Part shown: in pieces, positions 26,437 to 34,926 of the stretch
Layout of the letters: each line of letters begins with the position of its first letter
Position numbering within the stretch: the first letter of the stretch is position 1
From: Myxococcales bacterium
GTDB lineage: Bacteria; Myxococcota_A; Polyangia; Polyangiales; Houyiibacteriaceae
Assembly (NCBI GenBank): GCA_019637115.1
Contig: JAHBWH010000033.1
Location: forward strand, 1 to 56,236
Reading direction: 5' to 3'
Length of the DNA stretch: 56,236 bases
Translations under genes and position numbers: made by a program
Notes under the pieces: model-generated
Seen by the model: only the letters and a program-made list of their open reading frames with translations
Databases searched by the model: none
What the model was told of the DNA's origin: nothing

Positions 26437-27051
26437 ATGAAGCATCGGTTCTGGGTATTCGGGGTGACATTCGCGATCTCGCAAGTCGGCTGCGGTGGAC
26501 CGCAGCCACCCGAGCGCCACTCACAGTCGCAAGAGCGTCCCCACCCGACGCACCAGAGCGCCTCGCCTTCGCTGCGCGAGATCCTCGGACCTCTGGGCGC
26601 CCGACAGACGCCCGAAAAACTGGCCGAGGTCGCCGCGTTCATCCGTCGGTGGGAGCGAAGCCCATTCGAGCCGATGCCAGAGAACACGAGTGATCTCTCG
26701 ACTCAGGCTCTGATGCTCGCCTGGCTGACCGAGTCGCCCGATGTGTCGGTCGTCGTCAGCGTCGCGCTCTCGCGGCTCTGCGAGGGCCGTGGCGCGAACG
26801 TCGGCCCCTTCGCGACCGTGGGGAGCATGTTCGGAATGGCCGCGTATCTGATCGAGCATCCTGGGACGGCCGGGCACGAGCCTGATGTGCAAGCTGCGGG
26901 AGTGGCCTCGGCCCTGCTGTGGTACGAGGATTCGCTTCGCCGTGGGGAGGGGCGCAACGAGCTGATGGACGAGCTCATCGCGATCCGCGACCAGAGGGGC
27001 CACGATGGTCTGCGCGAGTGGTGGGAGGCGCACATTCGCCTCACCGAGTGA
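26437..27051 (+). CDS. Lipoprotein of unknown function
   Basis: 204 residues; GAGGGA upstream of ATG 26437. The signal ends at SQVGC, a reasonable lipobox. A His/Gln/Pro-rich linker follows, then a helical domain (LAEVAAFIRRWERSPFEP; STQALMLAWLTESPDV). No known family. It lies in the NADAR insert in the same orientation, 185 bp downstream of NADAR. Confidence 0.65.
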   Translation: MKHRFWVFGVTFAISQVGCGGPQPPERHSQSQERPHPTHQSASPSLREILGPLGARQTPEKLAEVAAFIRRWERSPFEPMPENTSDLSTQALMLAWLTESPDVSVVVSVALSRLCEGRGANVGPFATVGSMFGMAAYLIEHPGTAGHEPDVQAAGVASALLWYEDSLRRGEGRNELMDELIAIRDQRGHDGLREWWEAHIRLTE

Positions 27052-27137
27052 GCGGTGAGCGGGAGGTCGCTCGAGCCGCGCATCGTCGCCGCAACCTCCG
27101 CGACCGCCGTTCGGTGAAGACGAGGTCGCCGTGCTCG

Positions 27138-27280
27138 GCACGAGACCGGTGCGAAGGGGCGGGATCACGGGAGCGCGAGCATCGCGCAGACGCACGCGCG
27201 GAGGTAGTCGTCGTCGACGGCGGGGGCCTCGATGCCCTCGGCGCGAGCGTGGGCGTCGTCGAAGCGCACGCCCGTCGCGG
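27138..27280. repeat. 143-bp direct repeat, right copy
   Basis: Counterpart of 25352-25494. It contains the genuine end of the reductase gene and a displaced nadR start (MIPPLRTGLV) that soon loses homology. Confidence 0.95.
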
Positions 27281-30200
27281 CGAAGAGATCGAGCGCGCGG
27301 TGACGTTCGAAGCGATCGGCGTGGAACGCCCGCGCGGAGCCGAGTAGGCGTGTGGCCTCGGCCGTCGGCTCGTCGTCGTCGCGCACGTGCGAGGGCGCGA
27401 GCGTGACGCCCGCCGCGCGCATCGCCGCGATCAGCCGACGGGCGGAGACCCCACGCGTCCCCGCGACGTGGAAGGTGCCGCGCGCGCGCTGCTCGACGAG
27501 GCGCACCGTCGCCTCGGTCGCGTGGTCGACCGGCGTCGCGTCGAACGCGATCTCGTCGTCCGCGAGCTCCGCGGGACACGCGCCGCGCGCGGCGAGGTCA
27601 CGCACGAAGCGGGTGAGCCAGTCGTTCGGCGGCACCTCGAAGTCGGCGCGGTCGGGGGTGAGCAAGCCGTAGCGTACGATCGCGCATGGCACCTCGGCGC
27701 GCCGGGCGATCTGCTCGGCGACCCACTTCGACTGCGCGTAGCCCCCCGCGACGACGCACGGCTGCGTGGCGTCGTCGCGCTCGAAGAACACCGCGTCGTC
27801 ACGATCGCTGGCGACGAAGACGGAGAGGGTGGAGGCGTAGACGAAGCGGGCGCCCGCGCGGGTGGCGAGCGCGAGCGCCTGCCGTGTCCCCTCCACGTTC
27901 GCCGGGGCGAGTGACTCGAAGCTCGCCGCGAGGCTCACGTGCGCGGCGAGGTGGACGACGCACGCGGCGCGCGCGGCGAGCTCGTCGAAGGCGCGCGAGG
28001 AGAGCCCAAGCTTCGGCTGCGCCACGTCGGCGGCGAGCGCGTCGCCATCGACGCGGCGGCGCGCGGCCTCGTCCGAGGGCGCGCGGACGAGCGCGAGCAC
28101 CTGATGACCGCGCGCGCGCAGCGCGCGATGCAGCCGCGCGCCAAGGAAGCCGGTGGCGCCCGTGAGCACGATGGTGTCGCGCGCGCCGTGGGCGAGCGGC
28201 GTGACGGGGATCGCGCGCACGTGCGGCGAGAGCGCCTCGGTGGTGCGCCGCTCGGGGTCAGCCCCCGCGTCGAGGAGCGCCGCGAGGTCGCGAACGCGCG
28301 GCGCCGCATGCACCTGCGAGGCCGAGAGCGCCAGCGCCGCCGCCTCCGCGCGCGTGAGCAAGGTCAGCAGCGCGAGCGAGTCGCCGCCGAGGGCAAAGAA
28401 GTCGCCATCCGCGTCCACCGCGTCCAGCCCGAGCACCGCGGCGTAGAGCTCCGCGACGCGCCGCTCCCGCGGGGCGAGCGGCCACGTGGCCTGGGTCGGT
28501 GGCAGGGTCAGCGCGGCGTGGTCGACCTTCCCATGCGCCGTGCGAGGCAGCGCGCCGACACGCACCCAGCGCGCCGGCACGAGCCACGACGGCAGTCGTT
28601 CCCGCAGCGCCCGCGCGAGACCCACGACGTCGAGCGCGCCGACTCCGGCCCCGGTCGACGTCGACTCAGGCTCTGCCGCGGTCCCCGTCCCAGCCGCCGC
28701 CCCGGCAACGGACCCGGACTTGGACTCGGACTTGGACTCGGACCCGGACCCGGACACGGACTCGGACTCGGACCCGGACCGGGACACGGACACGGACCCG
28801 GACCCGGACCCGGACTCGGACACGGACTCGGACACGGACTCGGACCCGGACCCGGACCCGGACCCGGACACGGACCCGGACACGGACTCGGACTCGGACC
28901 CGGACCCGGACCCGGACCCGGACACGGACACGGCGGACCCGGACGACGACAAGCACGAGAACCCCGCCGAAGGAGCAGAGGAAGACATGGGGGTCGTGTC
29001 GTCCACCCCCGATCCCTCGACCACGAAAGCCACCAACACGTCTCGCCCACCGAGCGCGCGCGGCACCACCGCCGCCTCGACCCCCAGCGCCCGCAGCGCG
29101 GCCTCGACCTCCTCGGGCTCCGCGCGTCTCCCGGCGAGCTTCACCTGTCGGTCGAGCCGCCCCTCGAAGTGCCACGCGCCCCCTTCGTGGCGCACCCGGT
29201 CGCCCGTCCGGTACCACCGCGCCCCCTCGGACTCCACGAAGCGCTCCGCCGTACGCGCAGGATCGCCCGCGTAGTCTCGGGCGAGGCACGGCCCGCCGAT
29301 CCAGAGCTCGCCCTCCACCAGGTGATAGCGCACGTGGGGCAGCGGCGCCCCGAGCGTGCCGCCGCCCCAGGTCTCGTCGCAGCGCTCGAGGCTCGTGCAC
29401 ACCGTGGCCTCGGTCGGTCCGTAGACGTTGATGACGCGCGTCCGCGCCGCCGCTCGACGGACCGCCTGGACATCCGCCACCTCGCCGCCGATCACGATGG
29501 TCCGCAGGCACGAGGGAAGCCGCTCGGCGTCGAGGCGCGCCAGCACGCTGGGCGGGAGATCGATCGACGTGACCTCGCGCCGCCGCAACGTCTCGACCAG
29601 CCGCGTCGGATCCGAGAGCAGGTCTGGCGCGTCGATCAGCAGCGTGCCCCCAGCGAGCAGCACGGTGCCTACGTCCGAGACGCTGGCGTCGAAGCTCGGC
29701 GAGAGCACCCAGAGCGCGCGCGTCGCCTCGTCGAGCGCGAAGGCCTCGATCTGCGCGCGCAGCATCGGGACGAGCCCGCGGTGCTCGACACGCACCCCCT
29801 TCGGATCGCCCGACGATCCCGAGGTGAACGCGACGTAGGCGAGCGCGCGGTCTGCGGCAGCGGCCGGGTGAACGTCTGCCTGAACGTCCGCCTGAGCGTC
29901 CGCGAGACCGTCCCCCAGAACGTCCGCGTCATGCGCCGCGTCCTCGGCGGGCTGGCGCTCCGCGGCGCTCGTAGCGGCCAGCGGGCGCGCGACCAACGCC
30001 GACGTGCCCACGATCTCCGCGCGCGCCTCGGTGATGGCCAAGAGCCGGGCTCGCCGCGCGCTCGGCAGGCTCGGCTCCACGACGACCCACGCCGCACCGG
30101 CGCGCCACGCCGCGACCATGCCGATCACCAGCGCGCTCGAGCGGGCGAAGGGAAGGGCGACCACGTCTCCCTCGCGTATGCCGAGCGCGCGCAGGGCGTC

Positions 30201-30335
30201 CGCGAGCGCGCCCGCCCGCGCCCAGAGCTCGGCGTGCGTCACGCGCTCGAGGGCGTCTCCCTCGCGGACCTCGATCGCGGGGTGCGCGCCGCGCGCACGC
30301 GCGACCGCGCGATACGCCTCGACGAACGCGTTCAT
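27165..30335 (-). CDS. NRPS-like adenylation-carrier-thioester reductase protein
   Basis: 1056 residues from ATG 30335, overlapping the oxygenase stop (ATGA). The adenylation domain has VAFTSGSSGDPKGV (A3), SPSFDASVSD (A4), VINVYGPTEATVC (A5), YRTGDRV (A7) and GKVDHAAL (A10). The carrier domain has FFALGGDSLALL with the phosphopantetheine Ser near 651. The C-terminal reductase has VLTGATGFLGARL and GGYAQSKWVAEQ (Tyr, Lys). An amino or carboxylic acid is therefore activated, thioesterified and released reductively as an aldehyde or alcohol using NADPH. There is no condensation domain. A Ser/Gly/Glu-rich insert of about 100 residues interrupts the adenylation domain between A8 and A10. Confidence 0.9.
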   Translation of the reverse strand: MNAFVEAYRAVARARGAHPAIEVREGDALERVTHAELWARAGALADALRALGIREGDVVALPFARSSALVIGMVAAWRAGAAWVVVEPSLPSARRARLLAITEARAEIVGTSALVARPLAATSAAERQPAEDAAHDADVLGDGLADAQADVQADVHPAAAADRALAYVAFTSGSSGDPKGVRVEHRGLVPMLRAQIEAFALDEATRALWVLSPSFDASVSDVGTVLLAGGTLLIDAPDLLSDPTRLVETLRRREVTSIDLPPSVLARLDAERLPSCLRTIVIGGEVADVQAVRRAAARTRVINVYGPTEATVCTSLERCDETWGGGTLGAPLPHVRYHLVEGELWIGGPCLARDYAGDPARTAERFVESEGARWYRTGDRVRHEGGAWHFEGRLDRQVKLAGRRAEPEEVEAALRALGVEAAVVPRALGGRDVLVAFVVEGSGVDDTTPMSSSAPSAGFSCLSSSGSAVSVSGSGSGSGSESESVSGSVSGSGSGSGSESVSESVSESGSGSGSVSVSRSGSESESVSGSGSESKSESKSGSVAGAAAGTGTAAEPESTSTGAGVGALDVVGLARALRERLPSWLVPARWVRVGALPRTAHGKVDHAALTLPPTQATWPLAPRERRVAELYAAVLGLDAVDADGDFFALGGDSLALLTLLTRAEAAALALSASQVHAAPRVRDLAALLDAGADPERRTTEALSPHVRAIPVTPLAHGARDTIVLTGATGFLGARLHRALRARGHQVLALVRAPSDEAARRRVDGDALAADVAQPKLGLSSRAFDELAARAACVVHLAAHVSLAASFESLAPANVEGTRQALALATRAGARFVYASTLSVFVASDRDDAVFFERDDATQPCVVAGGYAQSKWVAEQIARRAEVPCAIVRYGLLTPDRADFEVPPNDWLTRFVRDLAARGACPAELADDEIAFDATPVDHATEATVRLVEQRARGTFHVAGTRGVSARRLIAAMRAAGVTLAPSHVRDDDEPTAEATRLLGSARAFHADRFERHRALDLFAATGVRFDDAHARAEGIEAPAVDDDYLRACVCAMLALP
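28710..28946. repeat. Hexanucleotide tandem repeat inside the adenylation domain
   Basis: About 39 units of GGAC(T/C/A)C-type hexamers. On the minus strand they encode alternating Ser-Gly/Glu/Val dipeptides. Slippage would change the linker in two-residue steps without frameshift. Confidence 0.9.
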
Positions 30336-31186
30336 GGTGTCCGCACGTAGTCCCGCAGCGCGCTGCCACGCGAGCGACCGTCGACGTTTGGCGCTCCCTC
30401 GCCGGCCGCCTCGTCGCCGAGGTGGACGAGGCGAAAGTCCAAGCTGAAGCGTGTTCGCCCGCTCGCCTGAGGCAGCGTCTGGTGGAAGTGCGCGCCCGAG
30501 AAGGTGAGCTGCTGGCCGCGCCGACAAGCGAAGCCGACGGCCCGGCCGGCGTCGACCTCTCCGATCACGCCGGGGTAGCGCGCGGTGAGGCCGGCGTCCC
30601 GACGTTGCCAGCCGATCTTCAGCTCCCAGCCGTCGCGCACCCACTCGTCGTAGTCGAAGACCTCCGAGTCGTTCGGGACCTCGCGCGCGAAGCGCTCGGG
30701 GTAGAAGACGAAGGTCTCGTCCTCGTCGAGATCGTCGAGCGGGATCCACCACGCGATCAGCGTCCGAGGGTGCGCGTACCAGGTGTCGCGGTGGGGATAG
30801 TAGACGGCGCGCGCGGCGGGCACCTCGACGTCGCCGCGGCTGCGCACGACCCGCAGGCGGAGGGGGTCGAACGCGACCTCGGCGGGGTCGCCTCCGCGCT
30901 CCCGTACCAGCGCGCGCAAGGGCTCGTGGAAGCTCGTGTCGCAGTAGAGCGCGCGGCGCACGGGGGAGAGGCGCGCGAAGAGCGCGTCGTTGTCCATGCG
31001 ATGCTGCGCGAGGCGGGGCTCGTCGCCGAGCGCCTCGATGAGGAGGGCGCGCACGCGCTCGACCAGCGCGAGCGAGGTCTCCGTCGGCGGTAGCAGGTGG
31101 ACCCGGCCCGCGTACGTCGCCTCGCGCCAGAAGGCGAAGCTGGCGGGCGGGGCGTGTTCGATCGCGAAGCTCCGCTCGAGCGTCAT
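30332..31186 (-). CDS. PhyH-like Fe(II)/2-oxoglutarate dioxygenase
   Basis: 284 residues. ATG 31186 overlaps the methyltransferase stop (TGATG). YYPHRDTWYAHP supplies the His-x-Asp iron ligands, FSGAHFHQTLPQASGRTRFSLDF supplies the distal His and the Arg for 2-oxoglutarate. LIAWWIPLDDLDEDETFVFYP is typical of this group. Likely hydroxylates the operon's product or a carrier-bound intermediate. Confidence 0.8.
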   Translation of the reverse strand: MTLERSFAIEHAPPASFAFWREATYAGRVHLLPPTETSLALVERVRALLIEALGDEPRLAQHRMDNDALFARLSPVRRALYCDTSFHEPLRALVRERGGDPAEVAFDPLRLRVVRSRGDVEVPAARAVYYPHRDTWYAHPRTLIAWWIPLDDLDEDETFVFYPERFAREVPNDSEVFDYDEWVRDGWELKIGWQRRDAGLTARYPGVIGEVDAGRAVGFACRRGQQLTFSGAHFHQTLPQASGRTRFSLDFRLVHLGDEAAGEGAPNVDGRSRGSALRDYVRTP

Positions 31187-31959
31187 CAGGTCTCCCCCTT
31201 CGTCGCTACGGCGATGCAGCGTGGGCTCTCGACCGTGAGCCCCGACCCGTCGACGTCGCCGAAGAGCTCGATCTCGCGGAAGCCGGCCGCCGAGAGCAGC
31301 GCGCGCAGCTCCCACGGCGTGTGCAGCCGGACGGTGCTGTCGTGCTCGACCGTCCGTCCGTCGGGCAGCGCGTACGTCCAGCGCTTGTGGAGGAGCCCTG
31401 CGTCCACGTCGAGCACGCTCCGCCGCGCGAGCCGGATGCCGCGCCGCTCGGTCACGACCTCCGGGCGGAAGCCGCGGATCACCCCAGGGACGTTCATCGT
31501 GTCGAGCGCGAAGCGCCCACCAGGGGCGAGCGCCTCGAAGGCGCGCCGCAGCATGTCGAGGTTGCGCGCGTCGTCCCGCGCGTACCCGAAGCCCGTCCAC
31601 CAGTTGAAGGCGCCCGCGCACGCCCGCGAGGGCACGAAGGTGAAGGCGTCCGCCGCGTGGAGCTCGACGTCGGCGCCCGCGCGCGCGGCGTCGGCGCGGC
31701 CGCGCGCGACGTAGCGCTCGATCAGGTCGCAGCCGACCACCTCGTGGCCGCGCGCCGCGAGCGGGATCGCGAGGCTCCCGATGCCGCAGCATTGATCGAA
31801 GACCCGGTCCCCCGGCGCGAGCTGCAGCACACGGGCGAGGAAGTCGAGCGCCGCGGTCGGCTCCTCGTCGCGCTCGAGCAAGACCTCCGCGAGGTGCTCG
31901 TCGTAGAGCGCGGCCCACCACCCGTCCGCGGCGCCAGTCGCTACCTCGTCCTCACGCAT
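31186..31959 (-). CDS. SAM-dependent methyltransferase
   Basis: 257 residues, class-I fold. VFDQCCGIGSLAIPLAARG is motif I and VVGCDLIERYV supplies the acidic residue binding SAM ribose; ALAPGGRFALDTMNV is the post-motif strand. Its start overlaps the AsnB-like gene's stop by 8 bp. N-, O- or C-methylation cannot be told from sequence. Confidence 0.85.
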   Translation of the reverse strand: MREDEVATGAADGWWAALYDEHLAEVLLERDEEPTAALDFLARVLQLAPGDRVFDQCCGIGSLAIPLAARGHEVVGCDLIERYVARGRADAARAGADVELHAADAFTFVPSRACAGAFNWWTGFGYARDDARNLDMLRRAFEALAPGGRFALDTMNVPGVIRGFRPEVVTERRGIRLARRSVLDVDAGLLHKRWTYALPDGRTVEHDSTVRLHTPWELRALLSAAGFREIELFGDVDGSGLTVESPRCIAVATKGET

Positions 31960-33898
31960 CCAGCGCCTCCTCGAGTGCCCCCACTCGTGCCCCCAACCCG
32001 AAGCTCGTGGAGCCGAGCCCGAGCGTCCGCCCGAGCAACCCCGCCGTCGTCAGCGTCGTCCACACGGGATCGGCCGCTGCGCGCTCCTCCTCCGGCGCCC
32101 CCGCGAGCGCGTCGATCCACCCACGGACCGCCCGCGCGTCGAAGAAGGGCGCGTGCGCGACGGCGTCGAGCAGCAGCGCGCGCGCGTCGTCGAATTGGTC
32201 GACGAGCACCGGCGGCGCCAAGAAGGGCTGCTTCGGACGCGCGCACACTGGCGCCGGCACGACGTCGCGCATCGCGTCGCGCAGCGCGGCCTTCTCCCGG
32301 CCGCTCGCGTCCAACCGAACCGACACCGGCAGCGACCACGCGTGCTCGAAGAGCACGTGGTCGAGGAAGGGCGGCCGCCCTTCGATCGACGCCGCCATCT
32401 CCGTGCCATCGCCGAGCGTGCGCACGATGTAGCCGCCGAGCGCGAGGCGCGTCCAGAGCCACGCGGCCCGCTCGACCGGCGAACCCGCGGGCGGCGAGAG
32501 CTCGGCGAAGAGCGCGCGAAACGGATCGTCCTCCCCACCGACAGCGCGCGCCTCGGGCGCGAGCAACCCAGCCAGGGTCGCGCCGAAGCCCGCCTTCGCC
32601 GCGACGAAGCTCGGGACGAAGCCCATCACGCGCCTGACCTCGTCGAGCGGCAGCGTCGCGTCGCCGCGCGGGATCATCACGCCGCGCGTGATCCCGTCGC
32701 ACGCGCGCTCACTCGCGGCGCCGTAATGATCGAGCCGCAGGTGCGGGTAGCCGAGGTACGCCTCGTCCGCGCCCTCGCCGGTGAGCACCGCCACGATCCC
32801 CGCCGCGCGCGCTGCCTTCGCGAGCCGGTGCTTCGCCACGAGCTGCCCGTTGATCGCGAGCCCCTCCGCGAAGCGCACCGCGTCCTCGAGGTCGTCGATC
32901 AGATCGCGCTGTGCCACCCGCACCGCCTCGAAGTCCACGCCGAGCGCGCGCGCGCTCGCCTCCGCTGACGCGCGCTCGTCCCAGGGCGCGCGCGCGAACG
33001 AGACGCCGAACGCGCGGAGCCCCGGGCGCTCTCGCGCCGCGAGGGCGACCACCGCGGTCGAGTCCAGCCCACCGCTGAGGTAGGCGCCGACCGGCACGTC
33101 GCTCCGCAGCCGAAGCCGCACGGCGTCCTCGAGGTGCGCGCGGACCTCGCGCGCCGCGCGCACTAGATCCGCGACGGCCGGCTCCGCGACGGCCAGCTCC
33201 GCGACGGCCAGCTCGTCGCCTCGCGGCTCGAGCTCGTGGTAGCGACGCAGCGTCGGCGCCGCGCCCAGCCGCGCGCTCAGCACGTGCCCCGGCGGGAGCG
33301 CGTGCGCGCCCGCCACGAGGCTGCGCGACGGCGGCAGATATTGATGCGCGACCGCGTGCCGCACGCTCACCGGATCCCAACGCGGCGGAAGGCCGAGCGC
33401 GATCAGCGCCTTCAGCTCCGAGGCGACGCAGAGCCGCTCGCCGACGAGGGCCCAGTAGAGCGGCTTGATCCCGAAGCGGTCACGCCCCGCGAGCACGCGC
33501 TCGCGCCGGAGATCGAAGAGCACGAAGGCGAGCTCGCCGCGGACCTGCTCGATGCAGGCGTCACCGTGCTCCTCGTAGAGGTGCACGAGCACCTCGCTGT
33601 CGCTCCGCGTCCGGAAGACGTGCCCCTTCGCCTCGAGCTCGCGCCGCAGCCGCGTGTCGTCGTAGATCTCGCCGTTCACCACCGCGAAGACGCTCTCGTC
33701 CTCGTTGGCGATGGGCTGCGCGCCGCCCTCGACGTCCACCAGCGCGAGCCGCCGGTGTCCGAGCCACGCGCGCCCACCGAGCAGGCGCGCGAGGCCCTCC
33801 CCATCGGGCCCGCGGTGCGCGATCGACGCGAGCGCTGCGCGCAGCTGCGGCGCGAGCTCGCGCGGCGCCGCGGAGAAGCTCGCGACTACGCCACACAC
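31952..33898 (-). CDS. Asparagine-synthase-like glutamine amidotransferase (AsnB family)
   Basis: 648 residues from GTG 33898; the second codon is Cys, which becomes the N-terminal nucleophile after Met removal. AHRGPDG, VNGEIYD and SDSEVLVHLYEEHG belong to the class-II glutaminase domain; VPVGAYLSGGLDSTAVVALA is the ATP-pyrophosphatase loop, followed by LTGEGADEAYLGYP. It forms an amide from a carboxylate using ATP and glutamine. It overlaps the dehydrogenase gene by 13 bp. Housekeeping asparagine synthesis is possible, but overlap with biosynthetic genes points to tailoring. Confidence 0.88.
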   Translation of the reverse strand: MCGVVASFSAAPRELAPQLRAALASIAHRGPDGEGLARLLGGRAWLGHRRLALVDVEGGAQPIANEDESVFAVVNGEIYDDTRLRRELEAKGHVFRTRSDSEVLVHLYEEHGDACIEQVRGELAFVLFDLRRERVLAGRDRFGIKPLYWALVGERLCVASELKALIALGLPPRWDPVSVRHAVAHQYLPPSRSLVAGAHALPPGHVLSARLGAAPTLRRYHELEPRGDELAVAELAVAEPAVADLVRAAREVRAHLEDAVRLRLRSDVPVGAYLSGGLDSTAVVALAARERPGLRAFGVSFARAPWDERASAEASARALGVDFEAVRVAQRDLIDDLEDAVRFAEGLAINGQLVAKHRLAKAARAAGIVAVLTGEGADEAYLGYPHLRLDHYGAASERACDGITRGVMIPRGDATLPLDEVRRVMGFVPSFVAAKAGFGATLAGLLAPEARAVGGEDDPFRALFAELSPPAGSPVERAAWLWTRLALGGYIVRTLGDGTEMAASIEGRPPFLDHVLFEHAWSLPVSVRLDASGREKAALRDAMRDVVPAPVCARPKQPFLAPPVLVDQFDDARALLLDAVAHAPFFDARAVRGWIDALAGAPEEERAAADPVWTTLTTAGLLGRTLGLGSTSFGLGARVGALEEALDA

Positions 33899-34731
33899 GC
33901 GCGGGGCTCCGGGGCGACGAAGACCTTTCGATCCTCGCGGGCGCCGAGCAGCTCGCCGAGCGCTTCGAGCGGGCGCACCTCGCCGAGCAGGTCGTCGACG
34001 CGATGACGCGCGAGCCACGCGAACGCGGCGTCGAAGGGCGCCCAGCCGACCGCGTGAAGCCGCAGCTCGCGCGCGACCGCCTCCGCGACGCCGAAGGCGA
34101 GCGGCGCGGCCGGGCGGCTCTTGAGCACCACGAGCCCGCGCTCCTTCGCGCACGCCATCGCCTCGGCGAGCGAGGCTGACGTGCCGCCCGTCTCGATCAC
34201 CACGTCTGCCACGCCCTCGACGAGCGGGTGGCCGAGCGAGCTCACGACGCGGCGCGTGAGCGTCGCGATGCGGCCCTCGCCGATCACGCGGACCGTCCCC
34301 TCGAGCGGCGCGTGCGTCACCGCGAGGCACGCTGCGACGGGTTCGACGAACGCGGCGCGCCGCCAATCGAGCCCCTGCGGCACACGCGCGAGCGCGCGCT
34401 CTGGGACGACCAAGGTCTCCGCGAACCCGCCGTCGCGCTCGACCCCGAGGCGCGCGCCGTCGACTCGGGGCAGGCACGCGACGTGGTCGCCGACCGCGAC
34501 GCCGCGCACGGCTGCGCCGACCGCCTCGACCACGCCCGCGATCTCGTGGCCGAGCACGCACGGCTCGACACAAGGCAGGCGCCCCTCGGCGACCGCGACG
34601 TCGGTCCGGCAGAGTCCCCCGATCATCACGCGGACGCGCACGTCGTCGGGCGCGATGAGCCGAGGACGAGGCCGCGCCCCGAAGCGCAGCCCGCCTTCGC
34701 GCCACCACGCCCGCATCTCCTCGCCCTTCAT
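33886..34731 (-). CDS. Zinc-type (MDR) alcohol dehydrogenase
   Basis: 281 residues from ATG 34731, or 276 from ATG 34716, which has the better Shine-Dalgarno spacing. GGLCRTDVAVAEG and VLGHEIAGVVEAVG carry the catalytic zinc Cys and the His-Glu pair; the nucleotide-binding region is short and lacks a clear GxGxxG (VRVIGEGRIATLTRR), and the structural zinc Cys cluster is absent. At 281 residues it is shorter than the usual 340-350. First gene of the biosynthetic operon; probably oxidises an alcohol or reduces the aldehyde made by the reductase. Confidence 0.8.
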   Translation of the reverse strand: MKGEEMRAWWREGGLRFGARPRPRLIAPDDVRVRVMIGGLCRTDVAVAEGRLPCVEPCVLGHEIAGVVEAVGAAVRGVAVGDHVACLPRVDGARLGVERDGGFAETLVVPERALARVPQGLDWRRAAFVEPVAACLAVTHAPLEGTVRVIGEGRIATLTRRVVSSLGHPLVEGVADVVIETGGTSASLAEAMACAKERGLVVLKSRPAAPLAFGVAEAVARELRLHAVGWAPFDAAFAWLARHRVDDLLGEVRPLEALGELLGAREDRKVFVAPEPRACVA

Positions 34732-34738
34732 AGTGTGC

Positions 34739-34766
34739 ATCATACACTGAGCGGGCTCCGCGACAA
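34739..34766 (-). promoter_or_regulatory. Promoter of the biosynthetic operon
   Basis: On the minus strand TTGTCG (34761-34766) and TATGAT (34739-34744) are 16 bp apart, placing the transcript start near 34732, at the first ATG of the dehydrogenase. The -10 box lies inside the inverted repeat AGTGT-N7-ACACT, a possible operator. Confidence 0.5.
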
Positions 34767-34771
34767 GCACG

Positions 34772-34926
34772 ATCCGGCTGGAGCCCGCCGTCATGACGTT
34801 CGGGGCCCTCGCACGTCTTCCCCGACGACCTCGCTCCGGCGTCCGTTCCCATCCGGCTGGAGCCCGCCGTCATGACGTTCGGTCCTCTCGCGCGTCTTCC
34901 CCGACGACTTTCCGGCGTCAGTTCCC
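34772..34926. repeat. Tandem duplication, 79 and 76 bp
   Basis: Two adjacent units (34772-34850, 34851-34926) share CCGGCTGGAGCCCGCCGTC and CGTCTTCCCCGACGAC blocks. They lie between the YciH gene end and the operon promoter. Confidence 0.85.

Noticed and set aside
28499-29431. Plus-strand Ser-Asp or Thr-Arg repeat protein resembling an adhesin stalk
   Set aside because: It is the hexamer repeat read on the wrong strand or frame; no signal peptide or anchor, and the minus strand carries adenylation motifs on both sides.
27939-30350. 803-codon plus-strand frame opposite the adenylation-carrier-reductase gene
   Set aside because: Antisense shadow; the Gly-Leu-Gly-Pro repeat is only the complement of the hexamer repeat.
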